Positions 27,351 to 36,062 of a stretch of DNA of 64,000 nt are shown here, piece by piece; position 1 is the stretch's first letter, and each line of letters opens with the position of its first letter. Origin of the DNA: Thioclava marina (GTDB lineage: Bacteria > Pseudomonadota > Alphaproteobacteria > Rhodobacterales > Rhodobacteraceae). Under the pieces are notes generated by a model. It saw only the letters and a list, made by a program, of their open reading frames with translations, was not told where the DNA came from and ran no database searches. Made by a program: the position numbers and the translations under genes. The stretch lies in NCBI RefSeq assembly GCF_002020135.1, contig NZ_MPZS01000002.1, forward strand, positions 558,001 through 622,000, read 5' to 3'.

Positions 27351-27373
27351 GGGACCCAGTGTCCCTTGCCGAC

Positions 27374-27400
27374 CTGAAAATTCCGGTCGGAAAATTTCAG
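27374..27400 (-). promoter_or_regulatory. Candidate oriT hairpin upstream of the MobV relaxase
   Basis: CTGAAA-TTCCG pairs with CGGAA-TTTCAG around a 2-nt loop, with bulged A residues. It starts 24 bp upstream of the relaxase start codon. MobV oriT sites are typically short inverted repeats in this position; the nic site itself is not identified. Confidence 0.35.
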
Positions 27401-27599
27401 GAAAATTCCATTCTCACTGTCGGACAGCGTTTGGACAGACAGACCTACTAGGGATAACCTTTTCGGAGAGGAGCATTACACACTGCTCCCTTCGGGAATC
27501 GAACCGCTTGCAGCGAGAGTTATGCGCGTTGTTTCGTTGGCCGGAAGATTTCGAAACAGTGCGATTGCAGACCAGCACGGAAGCGCCGAAAAGGGCCCC

Positions 27600-28382
27600 A
27601 TGGATACGCTCGTCTTCATCGCCTCCAAGCTCCTGACCCTCCTGCTGCGCGCAGAAACCTGGGCAGCGCTCTTGCTCGCAGCCGCACTGATCGCGCTCGT
27701 GAGGGGGCGCCTGCGCGCCGCGCGCGGGATGCTTTCCGTAGCGCTGGCGGGCCTTCTGGCTCTGGGGATCTTTCCCCTCGGCGATCTCCTCATCGCGCCC
27801 CTGGAGCGAACCTATCCGGCCAACCCGCAGCTCACCCATGTCGACGGGATCATCATCCTGGGCGGTGCGGAAGATGGCGCAGGCACAGCCCGCCACCATC
27901 AGGTTCAACTCAACGCGGCCGCCGAGCGCGTCACTGCAGGCCTAGCCCTCGCACATCGCTTTCCCGATGCCAGGATCCTGCTCTCTGGCGGCAGCGGCGA
28001 CCTGCGCGACCTTGCCCGAGAGAGCATGCCCGGCGCCGAGGTCATGGCCGCGGCCTTTCGCGAAACGGGTATTCCACAGACCCGGCTCCTTCTCGAGAGC
28101 CGCTCGCGCAACACCTCCGAGAACGCGCGTTTCAGCGCCGATCTCGCGCAGCCCAAACCGGGTGAGACCTGGGTCCTCGTCACGAGCGCCTTTCACATGA
28201 GGCGCGCGGTAGCGAGCTTTGAGCGAGCCGGATGGGATGACGTGATCCCCTACCCTGTCGATTATCGCGCAGATGGGTTTCTCGATGGCATTGGCTGGGA
28301 TCTCGCAGGCCATCTCGACACGGTGGATCTTGCGGTCAAGGAATGGGTTGGCATCGCGGCTTACGCGGCGAGCGGGAGATAG
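27600..28382 (+). CDS. YdcF-family (DUF218) membrane protein
   Basis: A 260-aa protein. Two N-terminal hydrophobic helices (about residues 5-60) are followed by a DUF218 domain with VDGIIILGGAEDG, RILLSGGSG, ESRSRNTSENARFSADL and WVLVTSAFHMRRAVASFERAG. YdcF-type proteins bind nucleotide-like ligands and are linked to envelope/peptidoglycan or polysaccharide metabolism; the exact reaction is unknown. I chose ATG 27600 because the hydrophobic N-terminus begins there. GT copy 2 follows 95 bp downstream. Confidence 0.85.
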   Translation: MDTLVFIASKLLTLLLRAETWAALLLAAALIALVRGRLRAARGMLSVALAGLLALGIFPLGDLLIAPLERTYPANPQLTHVDGIIILGGAEDGAGTARHHQVQLNAAAERVTAGLALAHRFPDARILLSGGSGDLRDLARESMPGAEVMAAAFRETGIPQTRLLLESRSRNTSENARFSADLAQPKPGETWVLVTSAFHMRRAVASFERAGWDDVIPYPVDYRADGFLDGIGWDLAGHLDTVDLAVKEWVGIAAYAASGR

Positions 28383-28477
28383 CGCCGCCACGACCCGGAG
28401 CGAGCAGAGCCCAGTTTCATCCTGCGAAGAGAGCGCCTATAGACAGATCAAACTATTTTTCCTTGCCGCCCTTTCCC

Positions 28478-29044
28478 ATGAAGATCACCGTCATCACCGC
28501 CGTCTACAATTCTCAAGCCACCGTCGGCGAGGCGATCGAGAGCGTCGGGCGGCAGCCCCATCCCGAGCTCGAGCACCTGATCATCGAGGGCAAGTCGACG
28601 GATGGCTCGCTCGCCGCCATCGAGCGCGCGTCGCATGACCGGATGTTTCTGGCAAGCGAGCGTGACAAGGGGATCTATGATGCCCTCAACAAGGGCGTGG
28701 CGAAAGCCTCCGGCGATGTCCTGGGTTTCGTTCACAGCGACGACTTCCTCGCCCATGACGACGTGCTCTCCCGCATTGCCGCCGCATTCGAAGACCCGCG
28801 GGTCAAAGCGGTCTTCTCCAATCTCGACTATGTCTCGCAAGCGACAGGTCGATCCGTCTATATCCCCGAAGTGCTCTACAAGATGCGCCTGGGCGGTGTG
28901 AGCAATCGCAACCTTGCGCGCATTCGCGAGAAGATGGGCGAGGATTGGCGCGCGATCCGACGCAACAAGGTCGGCTGCGTTATGACGCTTGCGAGCAAGA
29001 ACCTCTCGAAGCTGGGACAGTTCTTCGAGCGGCAGAAAAGCTGA
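28478..29044 (+). CDS. Family 2 glycosyltransferase (copy 2, internally deleted)
   Basis: 188 aa and nearly identical to copy 1 (2433-3188) except for a loss of exactly 63 codons (residues ~123-185 of copy 1). The deletion joins two CAAGCG repeats, at 2793-2798 and 2982-2987 of copy 1, which sit in a longer near-repeat TCTCxCAAGCG. The frame is kept. The missing part includes the AADYDF acceptor segment, so the enzyme is probably inactive although the nucleotide-sugar half is intact. The leader 'tatagacagatcaaac' is shared with copy 1. Confidence 0.85.
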   Translation: MKITVITAVYNSQATVGEAIESVGRQPHPELEHLIIEGKSTDGSLAAIERASHDRMFLASERDKGIYDALNKGVAKASGDVLGFVHSDDFLAHDDVLSRIAAAFEDPRVKAVFSNLDYVSQATGRSVYIPEVLYKMRLGGVSNRNLARIREKMGEDWRAIRRNKVGCVMTLASKNLSKLGQFFERQKS

Positions 29045-29124
29045 CTCACGAGAGATGCGCCTAGAAAGAGGCGGTGCACTTTCGTGCCTTCCAGCGGCAG
29101 AAAATATTTCAACCTCTGGTTGTA

Positions 29125-29375
29125 TTTTTGTTTACTTTCGTATCTTAGGCGAATAGTATTCCAAAGCGATCCGGTTGCTTTGTCCCCTCGCAAGGGGGAT
29201 CGACAACGAAAGCATACCGAACAGTTCAGAGGTCTCTCGAAGGGAAGATTTGTGGACCGGAAGGTGCAAAACCGGATCGCGCCTAATTCCCCCCCCCACC
29301 ACCACGCGCCGAGACAGCTCTGACCGCAAGCCGGATACTCCGTATCCTCGCGTGCCGATCGGTCGGCGCAACGCT
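29125..29375 (+). repeat. Diverged non-coding repeat, copy B (after GT copy 2)
   Basis: It matches the order of blocks at 14060-14405: tgtttactttcg, aagcgatccggttg, tgtcccc..gcaaggg, accggatcgc, a run of nine C, and gatcgg.cggcg.aacgc. Each copy follows a GT2 3' end. Confidence 0.55.
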
Positions 29376-30444
29376 CGATCTTCAGTCGATACGGCAAACG
29401 GCCAGGTTGACTGGACACCCCATGTATCCCCAACCGCACTTAATCAGAAACACCGATCGAATAATCACGAAACGCTCGAACAGCTCACTTCGTTGCTCTT
29501 GCGCCCTATTGACTCGAGGCCGAAAGCTCACAACAGACCATCTCCGACGGAACGTTATTCTCAGCCTCTGGAACCGCCTTCCAGCGCTCAACACGGAGGT
29601 ATCGACATAATTTTGCGAAGCCGGGAGGTTTTCGAGCGCTTTTACAGGCTCGTTTTCGCGCGCCTTGGCTAAACTGAGATCATAGATCAAGCTAAGTAGA
29701 AATTGCTGCTCGACATTTCCAACCTCGCCGACCCCGGCCGATGCCGGGATGTGACGCCCCTCGCGCTCAGCCTCGCCTACACCAGCGCGGAAATCGCTGC
29801 GGCTTGGGAATACTGCGATCGCAAGGCGCGTCGCACGCATCCGCCCGGCGATTTCGCTCATGTTGGGCGCTCCTTCGCCGCGAAGTGAACGACGTCGGTC
29901 GTTTTCTGCCGGAAGCCTTCGGCCAGGTGGCCCTTCTCCGAGATGATCGCCGCGCGAACCGCCACTCACTGCGCAGAGCTTTTCGACGTCGACGAGGTCA
30001 AGCACGTGACGCGATTGGCCCGTGCTTTCGAGCGCCCCTGCGCCGGGGAAACGCTCGAGGATTTGCACCGCCCCCTCACCCACTCCATTCGGGCGCGCCA
30101 GACGGGGTCTTGATGCGTTTCTCGTGCAACCCGCAGGGTCTAGGGCACGGCAGCATCACAATCCGTCGCGACGGAAGACACGAGGCAGTCAGAGCGGACC
30201 GAGAACTCCGGAAGCTCCGACTGCGCATAATCTCGCCACCTCCGAGAAACCCGCGATCACACGGCCGTGAACTCCATTGCCGGATGAGGCGATTTGCATA
30301 AACACCCTTTTAGCGAGTGCAGCATTCTGCTATCGCTCATCTTTGAACGATGTCGGATCTTCGACACCTACCTGCGAACGCCTCTCCTGTCAGGCTGACC
30401 CGAGTCAGCGCTGCTGCGGTAGCCTGCAAGAATGCGGCCTTCTG
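29376..30444. other. Stretch without a confident gene; possible gene relics
   Basis: About 1.07 kb between the diverged repeat and the MarR-type gene. Two frames look protein-like but are short and unrecognised: 29703-29888 (LLDISNLADPGRCRDVTPLALSLAYTSAEIAAAWEYC...) and 29943-30113 (MIAARTATHCAELFDVDEVKHVTRLARAFERPCAGETLEDLHR). They may be pieces of one decayed gene, but the 701-bp antisense frame across them looks like a shadow. Confidence 0.4.
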
Positions 30445-30786
30445 ATGCCAGGCCAGCGCGACAAGATCCAGGAAGATGTCCGTTTTCGTGTCCTGCGCCT
30501 TCTCGAGGAAAATCCGGAACTGTCGCAACGCGAGCTGGCAGAGGCGGTCGGCGTGAGCACGGGAAGTGCGAACTACGTGTTGAAAGCTCTGGTGGAAAAG
30601 GGCTTCGTGAAGCTCGGAAACTTCAAGGCCGCAGAAGACAAGAGACGTTACGCCTACCTGTTGACGCCGAAGGGGGTGGCGGAGAAGGCGGCGATTACGC
30701 AGCGGTTTCTGTCGAGGAAGATGGTGGAATTTGAGGCGCTTAAGGCGGAGATTGAGGCGCTCAGGTCCGAGGACAAAGAAAAGTGA
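30445..30786 (+). CDS. MarR-type EPS-associated transcriptional regulator
   Basis: A 113-aa winged-helix protein. The HTH core is FRVLRLLEENPELSQRELAEAVGVSTGSANYVLKALVEKGFVKLGNFKAAEDKRRYAYLLTPKG, followed by a C-terminal helix. It matches the small MarR-like regulators found at the head of exopolysaccharide loci in proteobacteria. Here it directly precedes the polysaccharide operon in the same direction. The ATG at 30445 was chosen because the upstream in-frame extension is Cys-rich and non-homologous. Confidence 0.85.
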   Translation: MPGQRDKIQEDVRFRVLRLLEENPELSQRELAEAVGVSTGSANYVLKALVEKGFVKLGNFKAAEDKRRYAYLLTPKGVAEKAAITQRFLSRKMVEFEALKAEIEALRSEDKEK

Positions 30787-30848
30787 AAAGGGTCAACAGA
30801 GCGCATGTCCATAGGATCTCGAATTTGCGCAGCTATTTATTGCGCTCT

Positions 30849-30873
30849 CCGTAAAAGGCGGGTTCGCCTACGG
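30849..30873 (+). promoter_or_regulatory. Hairpin in the leader of the polysaccharide operon
   Basis: CCGTA-GGCG pairs with CGCC-TACGG (a 3-nt bulge and a 4-nt loop), 87 bp upstream of legB. It could be a weak terminator of the regulator gene or a leader attenuator. No JUMPstart/ops sequence is present. Confidence 0.3.
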
Positions 30874-30959
30874 ACAACTTCCAGCAGCAAACAGTATCGC
30901 TTGCTTAAGGCACAACTGAAAACACGCACCGAATATAACTAGCTAGAGAGTGAAATTTG

Positions 30960-31970
30960 ATGTCCAAGTCATTTGGAAAAGTGCTTGTGACCGGCGCTGA
31001 CGGTTTCATCGGCTCCCATTTAACCGAGGCGCTGGTGCGCGCGGGCTACGACACCCGCGCCTTCGTGATGTACAACTCGCTGAATTCGTGGGGCTGGCTA
31101 GACCGTCCCGCCGAGGACGTGAAGGGCAACTTCGAGGTCGTCGCGGGCGACATTCGCGACCCGCATGGCGTGGCCAACGCCATGGAAGGCTGCGACGCGG
31201 TGCTGCATCTCGCGGCGCTGATCGCGATCCCCTTCAGCTACCATTCGCCGGACAGCTACGTCGCGACTAACGTCACCGGCACGCTGAACGTGCTGCAAGC
31301 GGCGCGACGGCTGGGGACGCAGCGAGTGATCTCGACCTCGACCTCGGAGACCTACGGCACGGCGCAATTCGTGCCGATCACCGAGGAGCACCCGGTCAAC
31401 GCGCAGTCGCCGTATGCCGCAACCAAGGTAGCTGCCGACCAGTTGGCGCTATCTTTCCAAAAAAGCTTTGGCACGCCAGTGGCGGTGCTGCGCCCGTTCA
31501 ACACCTACGGCCCGCGCCAGTCCGCTCGCGCGGTGATCCCGACGATCATCAGCCAGATTGCCGCGGGCGAGCGCCGCATCAAGCTTGGCGCGCTGAGTCC
31601 GACGCGCGACTTCACTTTCGTTCATGACACCGCGCAGGGCTTCATCAAGGCGATGGAATGTGACGCATGCGTCGGCGAGGCCACAAACATCGGGTCGGAC
31701 TTCGAGATTTCCATCAAGGACACCGTCGCGCTGATCGCCGAGGTCATGGGCGTTGAGATCGAGATCGTGTCCGATCAGGAACGCATGCGCCCCGCAGACA
31801 GCGAGGTGGAACGTCTATACGCCGGGGTCGACAAGGCGCGCCGCCTATTCGACTGGGCGCCGGAGCACGGCGGGCGCGACGGGTTCGCCAAAGGCATCGC
31901 CAAGACTGCCGAGTGGTTTCAGGCCCCGACTAACCTGGCCGCCTACAAGACCGGCCAATACAACGTCTGA
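30960..31970 (+). CDS. legB: LegB: nucleotide-GlcNAc 4,6-dehydratase (legionaminic acid pathway)
   Basis: A 336-aa short-chain epimerase/dehydratase with the NAD motif TGADGFIGSHL, the catalytic region STSETYGTAQ and YAATK. The overall pattern (AFVMYNSLNSWGWLD, RPFNTYGPRQSARAVIPTI) is that of LegB, which makes the 4-keto-6-deoxy intermediate for legionaminic acid. It is the first gene of a chain with 4-13 bp overlaps or short gaps. In Campylobacter the substrate is GDP-linked, and the presence of ptmE here suggests the same. Confidence 0.88.
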   Translation: MSKSFGKVLVTGADGFIGSHLTEALVRAGYDTRAFVMYNSLNSWGWLDRPAEDVKGNFEVVAGDIRDPHGVANAMEGCDAVLHLAALIAIPFSYHSPDSYVATNVTGTLNVLQAARRLGTQRVISTSTSETYGTAQFVPITEEHPVNAQSPYAATKVAADQLALSFQKSFGTPVAVLRPFNTYGPRQSARAVIPTIISQIAAGERRIKLGALSPTRDFTFVHDTAQGFIKAMECDACVGEATNIGSDFEISIKDTVALIAEVMGVEIEIVSDQERMRPADSEVERLYAGVDKARRLFDWAPEHGGRDGFAKGIAKTAEWFQAPTNLAAYKTGQYNV

Positions 31971-31979
31971 GGCCGGGCC

Positions 31980-33173
31980 ATGGATGAGACTTTGAAAAAT
32001 ACCGCCCTGCTCGAAGAGGCGCTCGAACGACTCCGATCAGTGCTGGGTCCCTCCGATGGTTTCATCCCTCTCCATGTCCCCGAGTTCCTCGGCGAGGAAC
32101 GCGCGCTGGTGGCTAATTGCATCGATACTGGTTGGGTCTCTTCGGTCGGCGCCTATGTCGATCAATTCGAACGCGATGTGGCGGCCGCTTGCGGCACCGC
32201 CTATGGTGTCGCAGTGGTCAACGGCACCGCCGCGCTTGAACTAGGAATGAAGCTGGCAGGCGTGCAAGCTGGCGACGAGGTTATAATGCCGGCGCTCACC
32301 TTCGTCGCCACAGCCAACGCGGCCCATCACCTCGGCGCGATCCCGCATTTCGTCGATAGCGCACTCGACACGTTGGGGCTCGACCCGGTGGCACTTGGCG
32401 CGCATCTGCGCCGGATCAGCCAAGCCCGCCCCGACGGGCTCTACAACCGCGAGACCGGGCGGCGGATCTCCTGCGTGGTTCCGATGCATGTCTTTGGCCA
32501 CCCGGCCGATCTCGACGGGCTCACCGGCGTGGCCAGTGAATTCGGTCTTACGATCGTCGAAGATGCTGCCGAGTCTCTCGGCAGCCGCTACAAAGGGCGT
32601 GCCTGCGGCAGCTTCGGCAGGGTCGCGGCGGTCAGCTTCAACGGCAACAAGATCGTCACCACCGGCGGCGGCGGCGCAATCGTGACCGACGACGAAGCGC
32701 TCGCGCGGCGCGCCAAGCATCTGTCGACCACGGCCAAGATCGCGCACCCTTGGGCCTTCGTGCATGACGAGCCAGGCTACAATTACCGCCTGCCCAATCT
32801 CAATGCCGCGCTTGGCGTGGCGCAAATGGCTCAACTCAGCGGGCGCGTCGAGAAGAAGCGCCGGCTAGCGCGGCGCTATTTCGACGGATTTTCTGGTTTC
32901 GACGGTGGGACGCTCTTCGCCGAACCCGAAGGCGCGGAAAGCAACTACTGGCTCAATACGCTGGTGCTTGCGCCGGACATCGGCGAAACGGCTCGAGACA
33001 CGCTGCTCGATGGTCTCAATGCGGCAGGGTACATGGCCCGACCGGTGTGGACGTTGATGCACCGGCTATCGTTCCACACCCATGCCCCCCGCGCGCCGCT
33101 GCCCGTCGCCGAAGACCTCGAGCGGCGGATCATCAACCTGCCCTCGTCAGCGATGCTTGCGGATCGGGCATGA
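31980..33173 (+). CDS. legC: LegC: PLP-dependent aminotransferase
   Basis: A 397-aa DegT/DnrJ/EryC1-type sugar aminotransferase of the LegC subfamily. It has FIPLHVPEFLGEERALVANCIDTGWVSSVG at the N-terminus, FVATANAAHHLGAIPHFVD, EDAAESLGSRYKG and the PLP lysine in SFNGNKIVTTGGGG. It aminates C4 of the keto-sugar made by LegB. Its stop overlaps the legG start (ATGA). Confidence 0.92.
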   Translation: MDETLKNTALLEEALERLRSVLGPSDGFIPLHVPEFLGEERALVANCIDTGWVSSVGAYVDQFERDVAAACGTAYGVAVVNGTAALELGMKLAGVQAGDEVIMPALTFVATANAAHHLGAIPHFVDSALDTLGLDPVALGAHLRRISQARPDGLYNRETGRRISCVVPMHVFGHPADLDGLTGVASEFGLTIVEDAAESLGSRYKGRACGSFGRVAAVSFNGNKIVTTGGGGAIVTDDEALARRAKHLSTTAKIAHPWAFVHDEPGYNYRLPNLNAALGVAQMAQLSGRVEKKRRLARRYFDGFSGFDGGTLFAEPEGAESNYWLNTLVLAPDIGETARDTLLDGLNAAGYMARPVWTLMHRLSFHTHAPRAPLPVAEDLERRIINLPSSAMLADRA

Positions 33174-34312
33174 AAGTCCTGGCGCTCACCAGCACCCGGG
33201 CGGACTGGGGCCTGCTCGTGCCCGTACTCGACGCGTTGCGCGACGACGACCGGTTTACGCTTGAAATCGCGGCCACCGGCCAGCATCTGATGGCCGGAAG
33301 CGGTTCGCTTGCTGCGATCACCGCCGACGGTCACCGGGCGGATCACCTAATCGACATGGGGCTCTGCACCGACGACCGTCCGCCGGCCCTAGCGCACGGT
33401 ATGGCGGCCGCAGTCGCGGGGCTGGGCGAGGTGTTGGCCGACAGCAACCCCGATCTGCTCCTCGTCCTGGGCGACCGCTACGAGATTCTCGCCGCGGTGC
33501 AGGCAGCGGTGGTGGCGCGGGTGCCGATCGCGCATCTTTGCGGCGGCGACGTCACCGAAGGGGCGATCGATGACGCGATCCGCCATGCCATCACCAAGCT
33601 CGCAGCGCTGCATTTTCCGACCAATGCCGAGAGTGCCGCGCGGATCGTGCAGATGGGCGAAGATCCGGCACGGGTGCATGATGTCGGTTCTACCGGGATT
33701 GACCGGATCCTTTCGCTCACGCCGATGCCGCGTGAGGCCTTCTTCGCCTCGGTCGGCCTTGCGCCGCGGGAGCGCAATTTCGTCGTGACCTTCCATCCGG
33801 CCACACTGTCTTACGATTCCATCTCCCAGGCCCGGGCCATGCTCGACGCGCTCGGTGCATTCCCCGACGTGGGGCTTATCTTCACCGGCTCCAACGCCGA
33901 CCCGGGCGCCCGAGAGATCGACGCCCTCGTTCGGGCCCACGTCGACAAACTTGACAACGCTGTATTTCACGCCTCGCTGGGTTCGCAGCGCTATTTTTCC
34001 GCCCTAGCCCATTGCGACCTCGTGATCGGCAATTCCTCGAGCGGGATCATGGAGGCGCCCAGTTTCTGCGTGCCGACGGTGAATATCGGCGACCGTCAGG
34101 CGCGCCGGCCACGTGCGGCATCCGTTATCGATTGTCCTCCGCGCGCCGATGCCATCGAGGCGGCCATCTCCGCAGCTCTTGCGCTCGATTGCGAGGGGGT
34201 CGCCAGCCCGTTCGGCGATGGCGCCGCGGCGGCGCGCATCCTCGCGGTGCTTGCGGCGATCGATGCGCCCGCAACCCTTATCCGGAAAACTTTTTTGGAT
34301 CTGTCGAAATGA
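33170..34312 (+). CDS. legG: LegG/NeuC-type hydrolysing UDP/GDP-sugar 2-epimerase
   Basis: A 380-aa member of the hydrolysing 2-epimerase family. It shows TSTRADWGLLVPVLDAL at the N-terminus, VLGDRYEILAAVQAA, LCGGDVTEGAIDDAIRHAITKLAALHF and the C-terminal GNSSSGIMEAPSFCVPTVNIGDRQ. It removes the nucleotide and inverts C2 to give 2,4-diacetamido-2,4,6-trideoxymannose. Start ATG 33170 overlaps the legC stop; the longer upstream reading is inside legC. Confidence 0.93.
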   Translation: MKVLALTSTRADWGLLVPVLDALRDDDRFTLEIAATGQHLMAGSGSLAAITADGHRADHLIDMGLCTDDRPPALAHGMAAAVAGLGEVLADSNPDLLLVLGDRYEILAAVQAAVVARVPIAHLCGGDVTEGAIDDAIRHAITKLAALHFPTNAESAARIVQMGEDPARVHDVGSTGIDRILSLTPMPREAFFASVGLAPRERNFVVTFHPATLSYDSISQARAMLDALGAFPDVGLIFTGSNADPGAREIDALVRAHVDKLDNAVFHASLGSQRYFSALAHCDLVIGNSSSGIMEAPSFCVPTVNIGDRQARRPRAASVIDCPPRADAIEAAISAALALDCEGVASPFGDGAAAARILAVLAAIDAPATLIRKTFLDLSK

Positions 34313-35415
34313 CCGACACGACACGCACGATCATCGTCGCCGAGGCCGGCGTGAACCATAACGGCAAACTCGGCCTCGCACTCGAGCTGGTCGACCGGGC
34401 CGCCGAGGCCGGGGCGGACTATGTCAAGTTCCAGACCTTTAAGGGTGCCCGGCTCGCCTGCGGGACTGCGGCGAAGGCGGACTATCAGAAGGTCACCACG
34501 GATGCGGCAGAAACCCAGCTTGAGATGCTGCGTCGGCTCGAACTGTCGCCCGAGGCTCACCGCGCGCTGATTGAACGCTGCGCCGCGCGCGGCATTGCCT
34601 TCTTGTCGACCGCCTTCGACCTCGAAAGCCTCGCCTTCTTAGCGGGCGAGCTTGGACTGAAGACCCTCAAGCTCGGCTCGGGCGAGCTGAACAACGGCCC
34701 GATCCTGCTCGCCGCTGCGCGAAGCGGCATGCAGCTCATGCTGTCTACCGGAATGGGCAGCCTCTCAGAGGTCGAAGAGGCGCTTGGCGTCGTCGCCTTC
34801 GGCCTTCTTCGCACGGGCACGCCCAAGGGGCGGACGGATTTCTCCGAGGCACTGCTCGACCCCGCCGCTTGGTCGGCGCTGCGCGCGCGGGTGACGCTTT
34901 TACACTGCACCACCGAATATCCCGCCGCAGTCGAGGACACGAACCTGCGCGCGATCGACACCATGCGCCAAGCCTTCGGCCTACCGGTGGGCTATTCCGA
35001 TCATACTCAAGGCAACGCTATGAGTATTGCCGCCGTGGCGCGAGGTGCTAGAGTGATCGAAAAGCACTTCACCCTCGACCGGACGATGACGGGGCCGGAT
35101 CACGCTGCGTCGGTCGAGCCCGGCGAGCTTGCCGCCCTGGTGCGTGACATCCGCGCCATTGAGGCCGGGCTAGGCGATGGTATCAAGCGGCCCGGTCCGG
35201 CAGAGATCCGCAACCGTCCGATCGTGCGCAAATGTGTCGTCGCAGCGCGCGATATCCCGGCTGGTCGGATCCTCACCCTCGATGACCTCACATCAAAACG
35301 CGCTGGCGGACCGATCCCCGCCATGGCGTTGTGGGATTGCATCGGCCGCCGCAGCCGCATCGCGCTGGCGGAAGATACGGCGCTCGACTGGAGCGCGATG
35401 GCATGGGCCGACTGA
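34309..35415 (+). CDS. legI: LegI/NeuB-type nonulosonic acid synthase
   Basis: A 368-aa synthase that condenses the 6-deoxy-mannosamine derivative with PEP. The NeuB barrel shows IIVAEAGVNHNGKLGLALELVDRAAEAGADYVKFQTF, LKLGSGELNN, LMLSTGMGS, LLHCTTEYPA, GYSDHTQG and EKHFTLDRTMTGPDHAASVEP. A C-terminal SAF (antifreeze-like) domain is at ~300-365. The start overlaps the legG stop (ATGA). This residue pattern fits legionaminate rather than sialate synthases, given its neighbours. Confidence 0.93.
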   Translation: MTDTTRTIIVAEAGVNHNGKLGLALELVDRAAEAGADYVKFQTFKGARLACGTAAKADYQKVTTDAAETQLEMLRRLELSPEAHRALIERCAARGIAFLSTAFDLESLAFLAGELGLKTLKLGSGELNNGPILLAAARSGMQLMLSTGMGSLSEVEEALGVVAFGLLRTGTPKGRTDFSEALLDPAAWSALRARVTLLHCTTEYPAAVEDTNLRAIDTMRQAFGLPVGYSDHTQGNAMSIAAVARGARVIEKHFTLDRTMTGPDHAASVEPGELAALVRDIRAIEAGLGDGIKRPGPAEIRNRPIVRKCVVAARDIPAGRILTLDDLTSKRAGGPIPAMALWDCIGRRSRIALAEDTALDWSAMAWAD

Positions 35416-36062
35416 TCGGGATCTTCGGCACTGCCGGATTCGGGCGGGAGGTCCTGCCGATAGTGCAGCGGCAGCTGGACCATGTAAGCCCGGAAGATGA
35501 GCTGGTGTTCGTCTCCCCACTGCCCAAATCGCCAGTAAACGGCGTTCCAGTCATCGCCGAGGCGGATTTTCTTGCTGATTCGCGGGCGCGGGGCTTCGTC
35601 ATCGCCATCGCCGACACCGCGATCCGCAAACGGCTACATCTGTGCGCCGTCGATAGCGGCGCCGAACCTCTCGAAGTTCGGGCCGAAAGTGCCGAGGTGC
35701 AGTCCGTAGTCACTCTTGGCCCGGGAGCGATCCTGTGCGGGCATAGTTCGATCACGTCGAATACTCAGGTCGGTATCAGCTTCCATCTCAACATTTCGTC
35801 CTACCTCGCGCATGATTGCGTGGTCGGCGATTTCGTCACCTTCGGGCCCAATGTCGTTTGCGCCGGCAATGTGATCGTAGAAGACGGCGCCTATATCGGT
35901 GGCGGCGCCCTCATCCGTCAGGGCGAGCCCGGGGCGCCGGTGGTGATCGGCACCGGAGCCACGGTCGGAATGGGCGCGGTGGTTACACGAAGCGTGGCCC
36001 CCGGCACCGTGGTCGCCGGTAACCCGGCGCGTCTCATACGGAAAGATCGGAAACATGACTGA
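35403..36062 (+). CDS. NeuD/PglD-like left-handed beta-helix acetyltransferase
   Basis: A 219-aa sugar acyltransferase. An N-terminal Rossmann-like part (LIGIFGTAGFGREVLPIV) is followed by hexapeptide repeats (GPGAILCGHSSITSNTQVG, HDCVVGDFVTFGPNVVCAGNVIVEDGAYIGGGALI) and the PxVVAGNPARLI end. Relatives N-acetylate the C4 amine of UDP-sugars (PglD) or O-acetylate sialic acids (NeuD). No GNAT-type LegH is present in this operon, so this protein is the best candidate for the missing N-acetylation step. It overlaps legI by 13 bp. Confidence 0.82.
   Translation: MGRLIGIFGTAGFGREVLPIVQRQLDHVSPEDELVFVSPLPKSPVNGVPVIAEADFLADSRARGFVIAIADTAIRKRLHLCAVDSGAEPLEVRAESAEVQSVVTLGPGAILCGHSSITSNTQVGISFHLNISSYLAHDCVVGDFVTFGPNVVCAGNVIVEDGAYIGGGALIRQGEPGAPVVIGTGATVGMGAVVTRSVAPGTVVAGNPARLIRKDRKHD

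Noticed and set aside
29382-30083. 233-aa minus-strand frame
   Set aside because: No recognisable domain and no codon bias; described only as part of an unassigned stretch.
30787-30959. JUMPstart/ops element for RfaH in the polysaccharide leader
   Set aside because: CAGCAG is present, but the GGCGGTAG ops core is not.
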